From Formosa undariae (lineage in GTDB: Bacteria; Bacteroidota; Bacteroidia; Flavobacteriales; Flavobacteriaceae): a DNA stretch of 64,000 nucleotides. How positions within the stretch are numbered: position 1 is the first letter of the stretch; every line of letters starts with the position of its first letter. Where the stretch lies: NCBI RefSeq assembly GCF_042427615.1, contig NZ_JBHMEZ010000012.1, forward strand, positions 186,001 to 250,000. Reading direction: 5' to 3'. The position numbers were made by a program, and so were the translations under genes. This document shows positions 8,587 to 18,206 of the stretch, in pieces. The notes below the pieces were generated by a model. That model had not been told where the DNA came from. It did not search any database and worked only from the letters and a program-made list of their open reading frames with translations.

Positions 8587-11034
8587 ATGAAAGTATTAAA
8601 ATTCGGAGGAACATCTGTAGGGTCCTCAAAAAACATAACCAACGTCGTATCTATCTTAACCAATTATGCCAAAACAGATAAGGTTATTTGTGTGGTTTCT
8701 GCTGTTGGCGGCGTTACCGATAAATTATTAGAAGCCGGACAATTAGCACAGTCTAAAAACAGTGCGTATGCAGACGCTTTTTCAAACATAAGAACCATTC
8801 ATTTAAATATTATTAAGGAATTAATTCCGACTAATAATGACGCCGTTTTAGAAGAGGTTGAAACACGATTAGGAGCTTTAAAAAACCTATTAGACGGTAT
8901 TTTCTTAATAAACGAATTATCGCCTAAAACTTCGGATAAATTAGTGAGTTATGGTGAATTATTATCATCTTTCATTATCGCTGAGACTTTAAAAAGTAAG
9001 GGTGCAAATGCCGAACGTAAAAACAGTCAGGAATTAGTTACTACCAATTCCAACTTTACAAAAGCAGAAGTAAACTACAGCATTACAAATAAAAACGTTC
9101 AAGACTATTTTAAAGATAGTACGTTCGATATTACAATCTTACCTGGATTTATTTCTAAATCGATAACTGGAGAAATCACAACATTAGGTCGTGGTGGTTC
9201 AGACTTTACTGCGGCTATTGTTGCGGCGGCTTTAAAAGTAGATCAATTAGAAATTTGGACAGATGTTAGTGGTATGTATACAGCAAACCCTAAAATGGTG
9301 AAACAAGCACTGCCTATAGATAAATTATCTTATCAAGAAGCAATGGAATTGTCTCATTTTGGTGCGAAAGTATTATATCCTCCAACGGTTCAACCTGTAT
9401 TAAGTCTACAAATTCCTATTCATATAAAAAACACCTTAGAACCGGATGCTGTTGGAACTATTATTTCTAAAGATGGAAGTAATGTAAACAATGCCGCTAA
9501 AGGAATTACTAATATTAGTAATGTAGCTTTACTTACGCTTCAAGGAAACGGAATGGTTGGAATCCCAGGATTCTCTAGACGTTTGTTCCAAACCTTAGCT
9601 CAAGAAAAAATAAATGTCATTTTAATTACTCAAGCGTCTTCAGAACATTCTATCTGTTTTGGAATTGATGAAAAAGATGCTATTTCGGCTAAATCTGCAA
9701 TAGATACTGAATTTGAAAACGAAATTTCTCTAAACAAAATAGATCCTATTCTTGTAGAAAGTAATTTATCTATTATCGCGCTTATTGGTGATAGTATGAA
9801 AAGTCATCAAGGTATTAGCGGAAAAATGTTTAGTGCTTTAGGAAAAAACAACATTAATATTAGAGCTATCGCTCAAGGGGCATCAGAGCGTAATATCTCT
9901 GCAATTATCGCACAAAAAGATATTAAGAAAGCTTTAAATATTTTACACGAAGTCTTCTTTGAAGGTAACACTAAACAACTTAATGTGTTTATCACAGGAG
10001 TTGGAAATGTTGGAGAACGTTTGGTTGAACAAATTAAACAACAACGTAAATATTTAAAAGAAAATTTAAAAATCAATCTTCGTGTTGTCGGATTATCGAA
10101 CTCTAGAAAAATGATTTTTAATGATGAAGGTTTATCATTAAAAAACTGGAAAGAACAATTAGCTAACGAAGGTGAAGATGCAACGTTAGAAGGTTTTTAC
10201 GAGTCTATTAAAAATCTAAACTTACGTAATAGTGTATTTGTAGATGTTACTGCGAACAAAGATGTTGCCGACTTATACGCAAAATACCTAAAAGAAAGCA
10301 TAGCTGTGGTTGCGTGTAATAAAATCGCATGTTCTAGTAAATTAGAAAAGTATAAAGAATTAAAGCAATTATCTTATAAATACAATGCACCGTATTTATT
10401 TGAAACGAATGTTGGTGCAGGTTTACCTGTAATTGATACTTTAAATAACTTAATCGCTTCAGGAGATAAAGTAACCTCTATCCAAGCCGTATTATCAGGA
10501 AGTCTAAACTTTGTGTTTAATAACTTTAACGATACGACTAAATTTTATGATGTTGTAAAACAAGCAGCTGCCGAAGGTTACACAGAACCAGATCCACGTA
10601 TTGATTTAAGTGGTGTAGATGTCGCTAGAAAAATATTAATTCTTGCTCGTGAAAGTGGTACCGAAATGGATTTAGAAGACATAGAAAACACTTCATTTTT
10701 ATCTGAAGCTGGTGAAAAGAGTGATACTGTAGACGATTTCTACCAAACATTAATTGCGGACGAAGCACATTATCAAAAGTTATACGCTTCAGCGAAAGCA
10801 AATAACAGTCAGCTAAAATATGTAGCCGAGTTTAATAACGGTGAAGCTAAAGTAGGATTAAAAGAAATTCCTGAAGGTCACCCGTTCTATAATTTAGAAG
10901 GAAAAGACAATATCGTTATGTTTTACACACAACGTTATCCAGAGCAGCCTATGATTATTAAAGGTGCTGGTGCTGGAGCAGATGTTACTGCTTCTGGATT
11001 ATTTGCCGACATAATACGTATAGGAAACAACTAA
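8587..11034 (+). CDS. thrA: Bifunctional aspartokinase / homoserine dehydrogenase
   Basis: An 815-residue fusion close in length to E. coli ThrA (820). The aspartokinase domain begins MKVLKFGGTSVGSSKN and includes LPGFISKSITGEITTLGRGGSDFTAA split by the family pattern GRGGSD; two ACT repeats follow (about 315-460); the homoserine dehydrogenase domain starts at the Rossmann motif ITGVGNVGERL near residue 465 and carries the GSLNFVFNNF region. It catalyses the first and third steps from aspartate to threonine/methionine. The ACT domains usually confer threonine inhibition. It is the first gene of thrABC, 60 bp ahead of thrB, and follows the putative leader. Confidence 0.96.
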   Translation: MKVLKFGGTSVGSSKNITNVVSILTNYAKTDKVICVVSAVGGVTDKLLEAGQLAQSKNSAYADAFSNIRTIHLNIIKELIPTNNDAVLEEVETRLGALKNLLDGIFLINELSPKTSDKLVSYGELLSSFIIAETLKSKGANAERKNSQELVTTNSNFTKAEVNYSITNKNVQDYFKDSTFDITILPGFISKSITGEITTLGRGGSDFTAAIVAAALKVDQLEIWTDVSGMYTANPKMVKQALPIDKLSYQEAMELSHFGAKVLYPPTVQPVLSLQIPIHIKNTLEPDAVGTIISKDGSNVNNAAKGITNISNVALLTLQGNGMVGIPGFSRRLFQTLAQEKINVILITQASSEHSICFGIDEKDAISAKSAIDTEFENEISLNKIDPILVESNLSIIALIGDSMKSHQGISGKMFSALGKNNINIRAIAQGASERNISAIIAQKDIKKALNILHEVFFEGNTKQLNVFITGVGNVGERLVEQIKQQRKYLKENLKINLRVVGLSNSRKMIFNDEGLSLKNWKEQLANEGEDATLEGFYESIKNLNLRNSVFVDVTANKDVADLYAKYLKESIAVVACNKIACSSKLEKYKELKQLSYKYNAPYLFETNVGAGLPVIDTLNNLIASGDKVTSIQAVLSGSLNFVFNNFNDTTKFYDVVKQAAAEGYTEPDPRIDLSGVDVARKILILARESGTEMDLEDIENTSFLSEAGEKSDTVDDFYQTLIADEAHYQKLYASAKANNSQLKYVAEFNNGEAKVGLKEIPEGHPFYNLEGKDNIVMFYTQRYPEQPMIIKGAGAGADVTASGLFADIIRIGNN

Positions 11035-11094
11035 TTTAATATCAAAAGACAATTTTTATCTACAGATATAAATGAAGTTGTCGCTTTAGAACTT

Positions 11095-12018
11095 ATGAAT
11101 GAAATAAGAATATTTTCGCCTGCCACTGTAGCAAACGTCTCTTGCGGTTTCGATGTTCTAGGCTTTTGCTTAGATAGTATTGGCGATGAGATGGTGATTA
11201 GAAAAACCGATAAAAAAGGAATCTTTATCACTAAAATTGAAGGTTACGATTTACCGTTTGAAGCAGAAAAAAACGTTGCTGGAGTATCTGCTCTAGCTAT
11301 GTACGAAGATGCTAAACCAGATTTTGGTTTCGAAATAGAAATATATAAAAACATTAAACCTGGAAGTGGCGTTGGTAGTAGTTCTGCTAGCGCCGCAGGT
11401 AGTGTTTACGGTATGAATGAATTATTAGGGAAACCTTATAATAATACAGAATTATCTTACTTCGCGATGAAAGGTGAAGCTTTAGCAAGTCAAAGTGAAC
11501 ATGCCGATAATATTGCTCCTGCCCTATTTGGAGGTTTCACTTTAGTAAAAAGTGTATCGCCTTTAGAGATCTTAGAAATCCCTACACCAGATAATTTATA
11601 TGCGACAATTATTCACCCGCAAATAGAAATTAAAACATCTGAAGCGCGTGCAATATTACCAAAAGAAGTGGCTTTAAAAGATGCCATTTCGCAATGGGCA
11701 AATGTAGGGAGTTTAATCCACGGATTGCATACTAGCAACTACGGATTAATCGAACGTTCGCTACATGACTCTATTGTAGAACCACACAGAAGCAAACTCA
11801 TTCCCTTATACAATGAGGTGAAAATTGCAGCAAAAACCGCAGGTGCTTTAGGTAGCGGAATTTCAGGTTCAGGCCCATCTATATTCTCGCTTTGCGAAGG
11901 AATTGATGCCGCTAAAAAAGTAGAGCAAGCCATACGTAAAGTATATGCCAACAGCGAAATTGAATTCGATACCTATGTATCTAAAATTAATGCTGAAGGC
12001 ATGAAAATACTAAATTAA
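11095..12018 (+). CDS. thrB: Homoserine kinase
   Basis: A 307-residue GHMP-family kinase that phosphorylates L-homoserine with ATP. The ATP-binding loop PGSGVGSSSASAAGSV is clear near residues 88-103, and the C-terminal GALGSGISGSGPSIFSL motif near residue 255 is typical of ThrB. It lies between thrA and thrC with short gaps (60 and 40 bp), so co-transcription is expected. Confidence 0.96.
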   Translation: MNEIRIFSPATVANVSCGFDVLGFCLDSIGDEMVIRKTDKKGIFITKIEGYDLPFEAEKNVAGVSALAMYEDAKPDFGFEIEIYKNIKPGSGVGSSSASAAGSVYGMNELLGKPYNNTELSYFAMKGEALASQSEHADNIAPALFGGFTLVKSVSPLEILEIPTPDNLYATIIHPQIEIKTSEARAILPKEVALKDAISQWANVGSLIHGLHTSNYGLIERSLHDSIVEPHRSKLIPLYNEVKIAAKTAGALGSGISGSGPSIFSLCEGIDAAKKVEQAIRKVYANSEIEFDTYVSKINAEGMKILN

Positions 12019-12058
12019 CACAAACAAAAAAGCTAAGAAAAAAACCAAAACAAACGCT

Positions 12059-13357
12059 ATGAATTATTTTAGTTTAAACAAAACAGCTCCAAATACAACG
12101 TTCAAGGATGCTGTAATTAAAGGACTTGCCCCAGATAGAGGGTTATATTTTCCTGAAACAATAACACCGTTACCGGAATCCTTTTTTAAGAACATCGATA
12201 ACCTTTCACATTCAGAAATTGCTTTCGAAGCAATAAAACAATTCGTGTCTCCTGAAATTCCGGAAGCCGATTTAAAAAAGATTGTTGAAGACACTTTATC
12301 TTTCGATTTTCCGATTGTAGAACTAAATAAAAACATTTCATTTTTAGAGTTATTTCATGGTCCAACCATGGCTTTTAAAGATGTAGGTGCGCGTTTTATG
12401 GCACGTTGTTTAAGTCATTTTTCTAAAGATGATGCAAAACAAGATGTTACGGTTTTAGTAGCTACCTCAGGTGATACTGGAGGTGCTGTAGCTCATGGAT
12501 TTTTAGGCGTTGAAGGCGTAAAGGTTGTTATTCTTTACCCAAGTGGGAAGGTGAGTGATATTCAAGAAAAGCAATTAACAACTTTAAAGAAAAACATTAC
12601 TGCTTTAGAAGTTGATGGAACGTTCGACGATTGTCAGGATATGGTTAAACAAGCATTTTTAGATGCTGAATTAACGGACCATATGAAATTAACATCAGCG
12701 AATTCAATTAACGTAGCGCGTTGGTTGCCTCAATTATTTTACTTTATGTTTGCTTATAAAGCACTTCATAAAAAACACGACAATTTAGTATTTTCTATCC
12801 CTAGCGGAAACTTCGGAAATGTATGTGCAGGTATGATGGCGCAACAATTAGGTTTACCTATCAAGCATTATATCGCATCGAACAACGAAAATAACGTGGT
12901 GACAAGATATTTAGAATCAGAAAATTATGATGTAAAACCATCGGTACAGACCATTTCTAACGCTATGGATGTTGGAAACCCTAGTAATTTTGTAAGAATT
13001 CAAGAAATCTATAAAAACGATTTTAGTCTTTTAAAAGAAAATTTATCGTCTTACAGTTTCACAGATGAAGAAACTAAAGTCGCGATGAAAGAAATTTACA
13101 ACGACTACAGTTACGTTGCAGATCCACATGGTGCAGTTGGTTATTTGGGTGCTAAAAATTATGTTGCTTCACATCCAGAAGTGCATTGTGTTTGTTTAGA
13201 AACAGCACATCCAACAAAATTTTTAGATGTAGTAGGTGAAGTAATTCCAGAAAACATCGCCCTTCCTGCTCAAATTTTAGCGGTAATGGACAAAAAGAAA
13301 AAATCTATAAAAGTTAGCACGTATACCGAATTAAAACAATATCTTTTGAATCGCTAA
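12059..13357 (+). CDS. thrC: Threonine synthase
   Basis: A 432-residue PLP enzyme converting O-phosphohomoserine to threonine. The PLP lysine is Lys107 in PTMAFKDVGARF, and ATSGDTGGAVAHGF and SIPSGNFGNVCAG form the cofactor pocket. The N-terminus (MNYFSLNKTAPNTTFKDAVIKGLAPDRGLY) is that of the E. coli/yeast type. It is the last gene of the operon and is followed by a strong terminator. Confidence 0.96.
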   Translation: MNYFSLNKTAPNTTFKDAVIKGLAPDRGLYFPETITPLPESFFKNIDNLSHSEIAFEAIKQFVSPEIPEADLKKIVEDTLSFDFPIVELNKNISFLELFHGPTMAFKDVGARFMARCLSHFSKDDAKQDVTVLVATSGDTGGAVAHGFLGVEGVKVVILYPSGKVSDIQEKQLTTLKKNITALEVDGTFDDCQDMVKQAFLDAELTDHMKLTSANSINVARWLPQLFYFMFAYKALHKKHDNLVFSIPSGNFGNVCAGMMAQQLGLPIKHYIASNNENNVVTRYLESENYDVKPSVQTISNAMDVGNPSNFVRIQEIYKNDFSLLKENLSSYSFTDEETKVAMKEIYNDYSYVADPHGAVGYLGAKNYVASHPEVHCVCLETAHPTKFLDVVGEVIPENIALPAQILAVMDKKKKSIKVSTYTELKQYLLNR

Positions 13358-13375
13358 GAAAAACCTATTCAATTT

Positions 13376-13421
13376 AAAAAAAATGGCCATAACCAGAGAT
13401 GATGTTATGGCCATTTTTTAT
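13376..13421. terminator. terminator of thrABC
   Basis: The arms AAAATGGCCATAAC and GTTATGGCCATTTT pair perfectly, with A-rich and T-rich flanks. Its right arm overlaps the stop codon of the minus-strand porin remnant. Confidence 0.92.
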
Positions 13422-13986
13422 TTCCACAACCACCACTCTGCTTTAAACCTAAATTAATATCTCCATCGTTTTTCTCCCATAAATTATAAATACGGAGAGT
13501 ATAAACTGTCCATTTCATAATCATTATATCGGGCAACAGAAGTTACAAATCGTAAATGAGGTCTTGCCCAAATATCTCCACCGCCAGTAGGCACTAAAAC
13601 AGAAGATATACTTAATTTAGTCATACTAGCAAAGGGGTTCTCGCCATCTTTTCTTTGAGAATAGTAAAGTTAGACTAATAAATAAAAATAGTCTATAACA
13701 AAAAATTCATTTCGAGAACCTACAGTAAAATCGATTTTTACGATTATACGTTTGTTTTCCAAAATAGATTAATTACATGAGCTCCAACCAATCTTATCCT
13801 TAAAATACTAAATCCATTAAAAACATATCTGTCTATAACATTTAATACCGTATCATTAACAAGCGCCAAAGAATACGCACTTTTAAAGTTTAAAGACTCA
13901 TTTGGCGCAACATACGTCCGTCTCGATTTACAAACATCTATCGTCTCTACTGATACTTCCATTTTCGTATTGTAAGATAAAGTCAA
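13418..13986 (-). pseudogene. Decayed maltoporin (LamB)-like outer-membrane porin
   Basis: On the minus strand from 13666 one frame reads YYSQRKDGENPFASM, then LVPTGGGDIWARPHLRFV and VARYNDYE before a stop; after two frame changes the end reads FKAEWWLWK and a stop at 13418. The pattern aspartate-Trp-Ala-Arg-Pro-x-x-Arg-Phe followed by a terminal aromatic beta-strand is characteristic of LamB-type sugar porins. A stop lies just upstream of the YYSQ frame, and only about 250 bp are recognisable; an 80-residue open frame at 13744-13986 may be a further remnant but was not matched. It is interpreted as a dead gene after loss of its 5' part. Confidence 0.6.
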
Positions 13987-14103
13987 AAGAGTCCGTCTTC
14001 ATCTTATTGAAGTCTCTACAATAACCACCAACGATTGCTATCCAAGCCTTTATATTTAACTGTATTTTATATTCTGAGCCCCTTTAAAACAGATAAATTT
14101 CAA

Positions 14104-14111
14104 TACTTTTG
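14104..14111 (+). promoter_or_regulatory. TAnnTTTG -7 promoter element of gcvT
   Basis: TACTTTTG, 22 bp before the gcvT start codon. Confidence 0.5.
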
Positions 14112-14133
14112 TGCAACAATCAATTTAAAGTAA

Positions 14134-15204
14134 ATGAAAAATACAGCATTAACAGCTACACACGAAGCTCTAGGAGCGAAAATGGTTCCTTTTGCGGGAT
14201 ACAATATGCCAGTTCAATATGATGGTGTAAATATAGAGCACGAAACGGTTAGAAAATCGGTTGGTATCTTTGATGTAAGTCATATGGGAGAATTCTTAAT
14301 TGAAGGCCCAAACGCTTTAGCTTTAATTCAGAAAGTAAGTAGTAACGATGCTACAAAACTAACTATTGGAAAAGCACAATATAGTTATTTACCTAACGAC
14401 GATGGTGGTGTTGTAGACGATTTACTAATTTATAAGCTAAAGGAGGAAACATACCTTTTAGTTGTTAATGCGAGTAATATTGAAAAGGATTGGAATTGGA
14501 TTTCTTCTAAAAATAATGTAGGTGCAGAGATGCGTGATTTAAGTGCAGACTATTCTCTTTTAGCCATTCAAGGGCCAAAAGCTATCGAAGCAATGCAACC
14601 GCTTACGAGTCGTGATTTATCGGGAATTAAATTTTATAATTTTGAAGTTGGAGATTTTGCAGGTATAGAGAACGTAATCATTTCTGCTACTGGATACACA
14701 GGAAGTGGTGGTTTCGAAATTTACTGTAAAAATAGCGAAGCGAAACAAATTTGGGATAAAGTTGTTGAAGCTGGCGCAAAACCAATCGGACTTGCGGCAC
14801 GTGATACATTACGTTTAGAAATGGGCTATTGCTTATATGGAAATGATATAAACGACACAACGTCTCCTTTAGAAGCAGGCTTAGGATGGGTGACAAAATT
14901 CACTAAAGAATTTACAAATTCTGAAGCTTTATTAGCGCAGAAAACGGAAGGTGTTAAAAATAAATTAGTTGCTTTTACATTAGACGAACGTGGTATTCCT
15001 CGTCACGATTACGATATCGTAGATAATGATGGAAACAAAATTGGAGTTGTAACTTCAGGAACCATGTCTCCTTCTTTAGGAATTGGGATTGGTTTAGGTT
15101 ATGTTCCTAAAGATTTTGCTGTAGTAGATGGTAAAATAAACATTCAAATTCGTAAAAAAGCAATTCCTGCTACTGTTGTAAAATTACCATTTTACAAAGG
15201 ATAA
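14134..15204 (+). CDS. gcvT: Glycine cleavage system T protein (aminomethyltransferase)
   Basis: A 356-residue folate-dependent aminomethyltransferase of the glycine cleavage complex, releasing ammonia and methylene-THF from the aminomethyl-lipoyl H protein. The start KMVPFAGYNMPVQY, the SHMGEF motif near residue 50 and the GAKPIGLAARDTLRLEMGY block (split here by its conserved ARDTLR) are standard. Other gcv genes are absent from the window, as is usual in Flavobacteriaceae where they are scattered. The next gene begins 29 bp downstream. Confidence 0.95.
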   Translation: MKNTALTATHEALGAKMVPFAGYNMPVQYDGVNIEHETVRKSVGIFDVSHMGEFLIEGPNALALIQKVSSNDATKLTIGKAQYSYLPNDDGGVVDDLLIYKLKEETYLLVVNASNIEKDWNWISSKNNVGAEMRDLSADYSLLAIQGPKAIEAMQPLTSRDLSGIKFYNFEVGDFAGIENVIISATGYTGSGGFEIYCKNSEAKQIWDKVVEAGAKPIGLAARDTLRLEMGYCLYGNDINDTTSPLEAGLGWVTKFTKEFTNSEALLAQKTEGVKNKLVAFTLDERGIPRHDYDIVDNDGNKIGVVTSGTMSPSLGIGIGLGYVPKDFAVVDGKINIQIRKKAIPATVVKLPFYKG

Positions 15205-15233
15205 AATAGAGTCACTTCTCAGGAAGACGATAC

Positions 15234-16064
15234 ATGAAGGAGAACAGAAGTAAACATAGAATATTAATTTTAGGAGCAAGCGGCTTTATTGGCAATGCCA
15301 TTTATAAAGAGCTTTGCTCCTATTTTAATACTTTTGGGACGTACAATACCAATAGAAAAGAGTTTGAAGATAACAAGCACTTTTTTCAATATAATGTTGA
15401 AGAAGATGATGTTTTTGAAATTCTTGAAGCTGTACGACCTACTATTATTATTTCAGCATTGCGAGGCGATTTTTCAGCACAGGTTATTGCACATAATCAT
15501 ATGGCCGAATATATTGTAGCCACAAATACAAGACTCTTTTTTATATCTTCTGCCAATGTTTTCGATGCTTACAGTCAGTTTCCTAGTTACGAATTAGACA
15601 AAACGTTAAGTCAAAGTGTATACGGGCATTTCAAAATTAAAATTGAAAATATGCTCATGCGATTACCCGTAGAACAAGTGGCTATATTAAGATTACCTAT
15701 GGTTTTTGGAGCACATTCTCCAAGAATAAAGGAAATTAAACAGCATTTACACGAAAAAACACCAATTGAGATTTTCCCGAATTTAATAATGAATGTGACT
15801 ACAGATTCTAAAATCACGCAACAGATTCATTATTTAATCAACAGAAACGAATACGGGATTTTTCATTTGGGAAGTTCAGATTTAGTACATCACGATGATT
15901 TTATTGCCGAAATTATTTCATCTATCGGATTATTTAACCCGATTTTAAAACAAGTTTACACCACAAATAACGATCGTTATTTAGCTGTTTTACCAAAAGA
16001 AAATCTATTACCCAAACACTTACATGTTTTAAGCAAACAAATATTAACAGAACTAGAAGTCTGA
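15234..16064 (+). CDS. NAD(P)-dependent sugar epimerase/reductase-like protein (extended SDR, RmlD-like)
   Basis: A 276-residue extended short-chain dehydrogenase. The N-terminal Rossmann loop ILGASGFIGNAIY (residues about 12-24) binds NAD(P), and YGHFK (in SVYGHFKIKIE) supplies the YxxxK catalytic pair. Closest overall to dTDP-4-dehydrorhamnose reductase-like proteins, but the substrate cannot be told. It follows gcvT by 29 bp and precedes the pterin dehydratase, so it may share the gcvT transcript; no pathway link with folate enzymes is established. Confidence 0.75.
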   Translation: MKENRSKHRILILGASGFIGNAIYKELCSYFNTFGTYNTNRKEFEDNKHFFQYNVEEDDVFEILEAVRPTIIISALRGDFSAQVIAHNHMAEYIVATNTRLFFISSANVFDAYSQFPSYELDKTLSQSVYGHFKIKIENMLMRLPVEQVAILRLPMVFGAHSPRIKEIKQHLHEKTPIEIFPNLIMNVTTDSKITQQIHYLINRNEYGIFHLGSSDLVHHDDFIAEIISSIGLFNPILKQVYTTNNDRYLAVLPKENLLPKHLHVLSKQILTELEV

Positions 16065-16118
16065 TTGATTTTAAGCTTAAAAAGCACTATTTTTAAGCGC
16101 ACAAAAAAGAAATTAATT

Positions 16119-16412
16119 ATGAGTAAATTATCAGAAGACGATATTGAAAAACGTTTATTACAATTTCCGGAATGGGAATATTATGAAGACGCCATACATG
16201 CCGAATTTGAATTTGATAACTTTAAAGACTGTTTTAGTGCCATGAGCAGAATAGCTTTCGATTGTGAAGCATTAAATCATCATCCAGAATGGACTAATGT
16301 GTATAATGTACTTACTATAACATTAACGACACACAGCGAAAATGGAGTTACAGACAAAGATTTCAAATTAGCAGAAGCTATAGAAGCTATTGTTGAACCA
16401 GAAGACGATTAA
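16119..16412 (+). CDS. phhB: 4a-hydroxytetrahydrobiopterin dehydratase
   Basis: A 97-residue protein taking the ATG at 16119; a longer frame would need a TTG at 16065 directly after the previous stop. The conserved CEALNHHPEWTNVYN block contains the His-His-Pro of pterin-4a-carbinolamine dehydratases, which recycle the pterin cofactor used by phenylalanine hydroxylase. The hydroxylase is not in the window; folE (GTP cyclohydrolase I), which starts the pterin pathway, is about 10 kb downstream. The gene follows the SDR gene by 54 bp. Confidence 0.92.
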   Translation: MSKLSEDDIEKRLLQFPEWEYYEDAIHAEFEFDNFKDCFSAMSRIAFDCEALNHHPEWTNVYNVLTITLTTHSENGVTDKDFKLAEAIEAIVEPEDD

Positions 16413-16439
16413 ATTTAACACAGTTGGTATTATTTTCTT

Positions 16440-16447
16440 TAAATTTG
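16440..16447 (+). promoter_or_regulatory. TAnnTTTG -7 promoter element of the yebC gene
   Basis: TAAATTTG, 35 bp ahead of the start codon; a TTG lies about 13 bp further upstream, closer than the usual -33 spacing. Confidence 0.45.
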
Positions 16448-16482
16448 CAACCGACTTAATACAAAATTAAAATACATAAGAA

Positions 16483-17211
16483 ATGGGAAGAGCTTTTGAA
16501 TTTCGTAAAGCACGCAAAATGAAACGTTGGTCTGCCATGAGTAAAGCATTTACTCGTATTGGAAAAGACATTGTAATGGCTGTTAAAGAAGGTGGTCCTG
16601 ATCCGGATAGTAACTCTCGTTTAAGGGCGGTTATCCAGAATGCGAAGTCCATTAACATGCCTAAAGACAATGTAGAACGTGCCATAAAACGTGCAAGCGA
16701 CAAGAGTTTAGGTGATTTTAAAGAAGTTCTTTTTGAAGGCTATGCTCCTCATGGAATTGCTATTTTAGTAGAAACAGCTACCGATAATAATACAAGAACT
16801 GTAGCTAATGTACGTAGTTATTTTAATAAGTGCGACGGAAGCTTAGGAACTTCGGGTTCTGTAGTATTTATGTTCGACCATACTTGTAATTTTAGAATTA
16901 ATGGTGAAGGCTTAGATCCTGAAGAATTAGAATTAGAATTAATTGATTTTGGTGCGGAAGAAATTTTCGCCGACGACGATGGTATTATGATATATGCCCC
17001 TTTTGAAAGCTTTGGAGCAATTCAAGCAGAATTAGAATCTAGAAAACTAGAAATTCTATCTTCTGGTTTTGAGCGTATCCCTCAAGTTACAAAAGAATTA
17101 TCTAAAGAAGACGCAGCTGATGTTGACAAACTTTTAGAGAAAATTGAAGAAGATGATGACGTGCAAAACGTGTACCACACGATGCAGGAATCTACCGATG
17201 AGGAAGAATAG
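16483..17211 (+). CDS. yebC: YebC/PmpR/TACO1-family protein
   Basis: A 242-residue protein with the family N-terminus MGRAFEFRKARKMKRWSAMS and the DNSNSRLR-like DPDSNSRLRAVIQNAKS region. The three-domain fold binds nucleic acid; members were first described as transcriptional regulators and more recently as factors that relieve ribosome stalling. The C-terminus is very acidic. It has its own promoter element and terminator. Confidence 0.93.
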   Translation: MGRAFEFRKARKMKRWSAMSKAFTRIGKDIVMAVKEGGPDPDSNSRLRAVIQNAKSINMPKDNVERAIKRASDKSLGDFKEVLFEGYAPHGIAILVETATDNNTRTVANVRSYFNKCDGSLGTSGSVVFMFDHTCNFRINGEGLDPEELELELIDFGAEEIFADDDGIMIYAPFESFGAIQAELESRKLEILSSGFERIPQVTKELSKEDAADVDKLLEKIEEDDDVQNVYHTMQESTDEEE

Positions 17212-17237
17212 AATTTTCTTAACATAAAAAAGGTATT

Positions 17238-17270
17238 AAAGAGGGCAATGAACACGTCCTCTTTTTTTTT
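17238..17270 (+). terminator. terminator after yebC
   Basis: AAAGAGG and CCTCTTT form the stem around a 13-nt loop, followed by a long T-run. Confidence 0.85.
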
Positions 17271-17339
17271 ACTCAAATCTTGATATATAATCAATATGAA
17301 TAAAATTTTAAAACCTATAAATAACTGATTAGGGTTTTG

Positions 17340-17347
17340 TAAATTTG
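17340..17347 (+). promoter_or_regulatory. TAnnTTTG -7 promoter element of the DUF3050 gene
   Basis: TAAATTTG, 32 bp upstream of the start codon. Confidence 0.45.
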
Positions 17348-17379
17348 GAATCCTTAAAAACATTTACTTATATTAATAT

Positions 17380-18162
17380 ATGTCTTACATTAAGCGCATA
17401 GAATCAGAATTATCGCAATTACAACACGAAATTCGTCATCATAAATTATACGACGTCCTTCAGACTACGGAGGATGTAAAATTGTTCATGGAGCACCACG
17501 TCTACACGACATGGGATTTTATGTCGTTAGTAAAGACATTACAATTGCAGTATACTTCTTTTAAACTACCATGGGTACCAAATCAAAATCCTGAGATTTT
17601 CAAGTTCATAAATGAAATCGTTGCCGCCGAAGAAAGTGATGTTAACGAGTTGGGTCAGACCAAAAGTCATTTTGAAATGTATCTAGACGGTATGACACAA
17701 ATTGGTGCCAACACGACGCTTATAACGACTTTTACAGAACTTATCGAGAATAAAATACCTGTTTCTAAAGCTGCTAAATTGGTATATATTCCTGATTTTA
17801 TCAAGAACTTTATTGAGTTTACTTTTAATATTATTGAAAAAGAGAAACCTCATGTTATGGCTGCTGTATTTATTTTTGGAAGAGAAGATATAAACTCAGA
17901 AAAAGTTTTAAATGTGGTTAGCACTATTGAAACCGAAGAAACTCCGTGTACAAAACTTACCTTTTTATTAAACCGATACTTGTTTTTAAAACAGGAAAAT
18001 CATCGTGCGGTAGCCTATAAAATGCTTCATGAACTTTGTGGTACAGATATGGTAAAATGGGAAGAGGTTTTAACCGTTGCTAAAGAAGCATTAGAACACA
18101 GAATGATACTTTGGGATAATATTTACAACATCTTAAAAACACAAAAAGAAGAGTTAGCATAA
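17380..18162 (+). CDS. DUF3050 family protein
   Basis: A 260-residue soluble, helical protein. The segments FMEHHVYTTWDFMSLVKTLQ and EEADVNELG-like AAEESDVNELG carry conserved Glu/His residues of DUF3050. The family is thought to share the heme-oxygenase-like helical fold found in some diiron enzymes, but no reaction is known for it. No signal peptide is present. It precedes the SMR exporter gene by 44 bp, so both may be on one mRNA, without an evident functional link. Confidence 0.8.
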   Translation: MSYIKRIESELSQLQHEIRHHKLYDVLQTTEDVKLFMEHHVYTTWDFMSLVKTLQLQYTSFKLPWVPNQNPEIFKFINEIVAAEESDVNELGQTKSHFEMYLDGMTQIGANTTLITTFTELIENKIPVSKAAKLVYIPDFIKNFIEFTFNIIEKEKPHVMAAVFIFGREDINSEKVLNVVSTIETEETPCTKLTFLLNRYLFLKQENHRAVAYKMLHELCGTDMVKWEEVLTVAKEALEHRMILWDNIYNILKTQKEELA

Positions 18163-18206
18163 CCCGACGCTCCTCTATTTCACATCTTTTATAACCGTTT
18201 TAAGCT

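Noticed and set aside
13744..13986. 80-codon open frame on the minus strand.
   Set aside because: No recognised family and it lies within the decayed porin region; kept as part of the pseudogene rather than a gene.
16065..16118. Extended N-terminus for the pterin dehydratase starting at TTG 16065.
   Set aside because: The ATG at 16119 gives the standard family length and start; the extension would begin directly after the previous stop.
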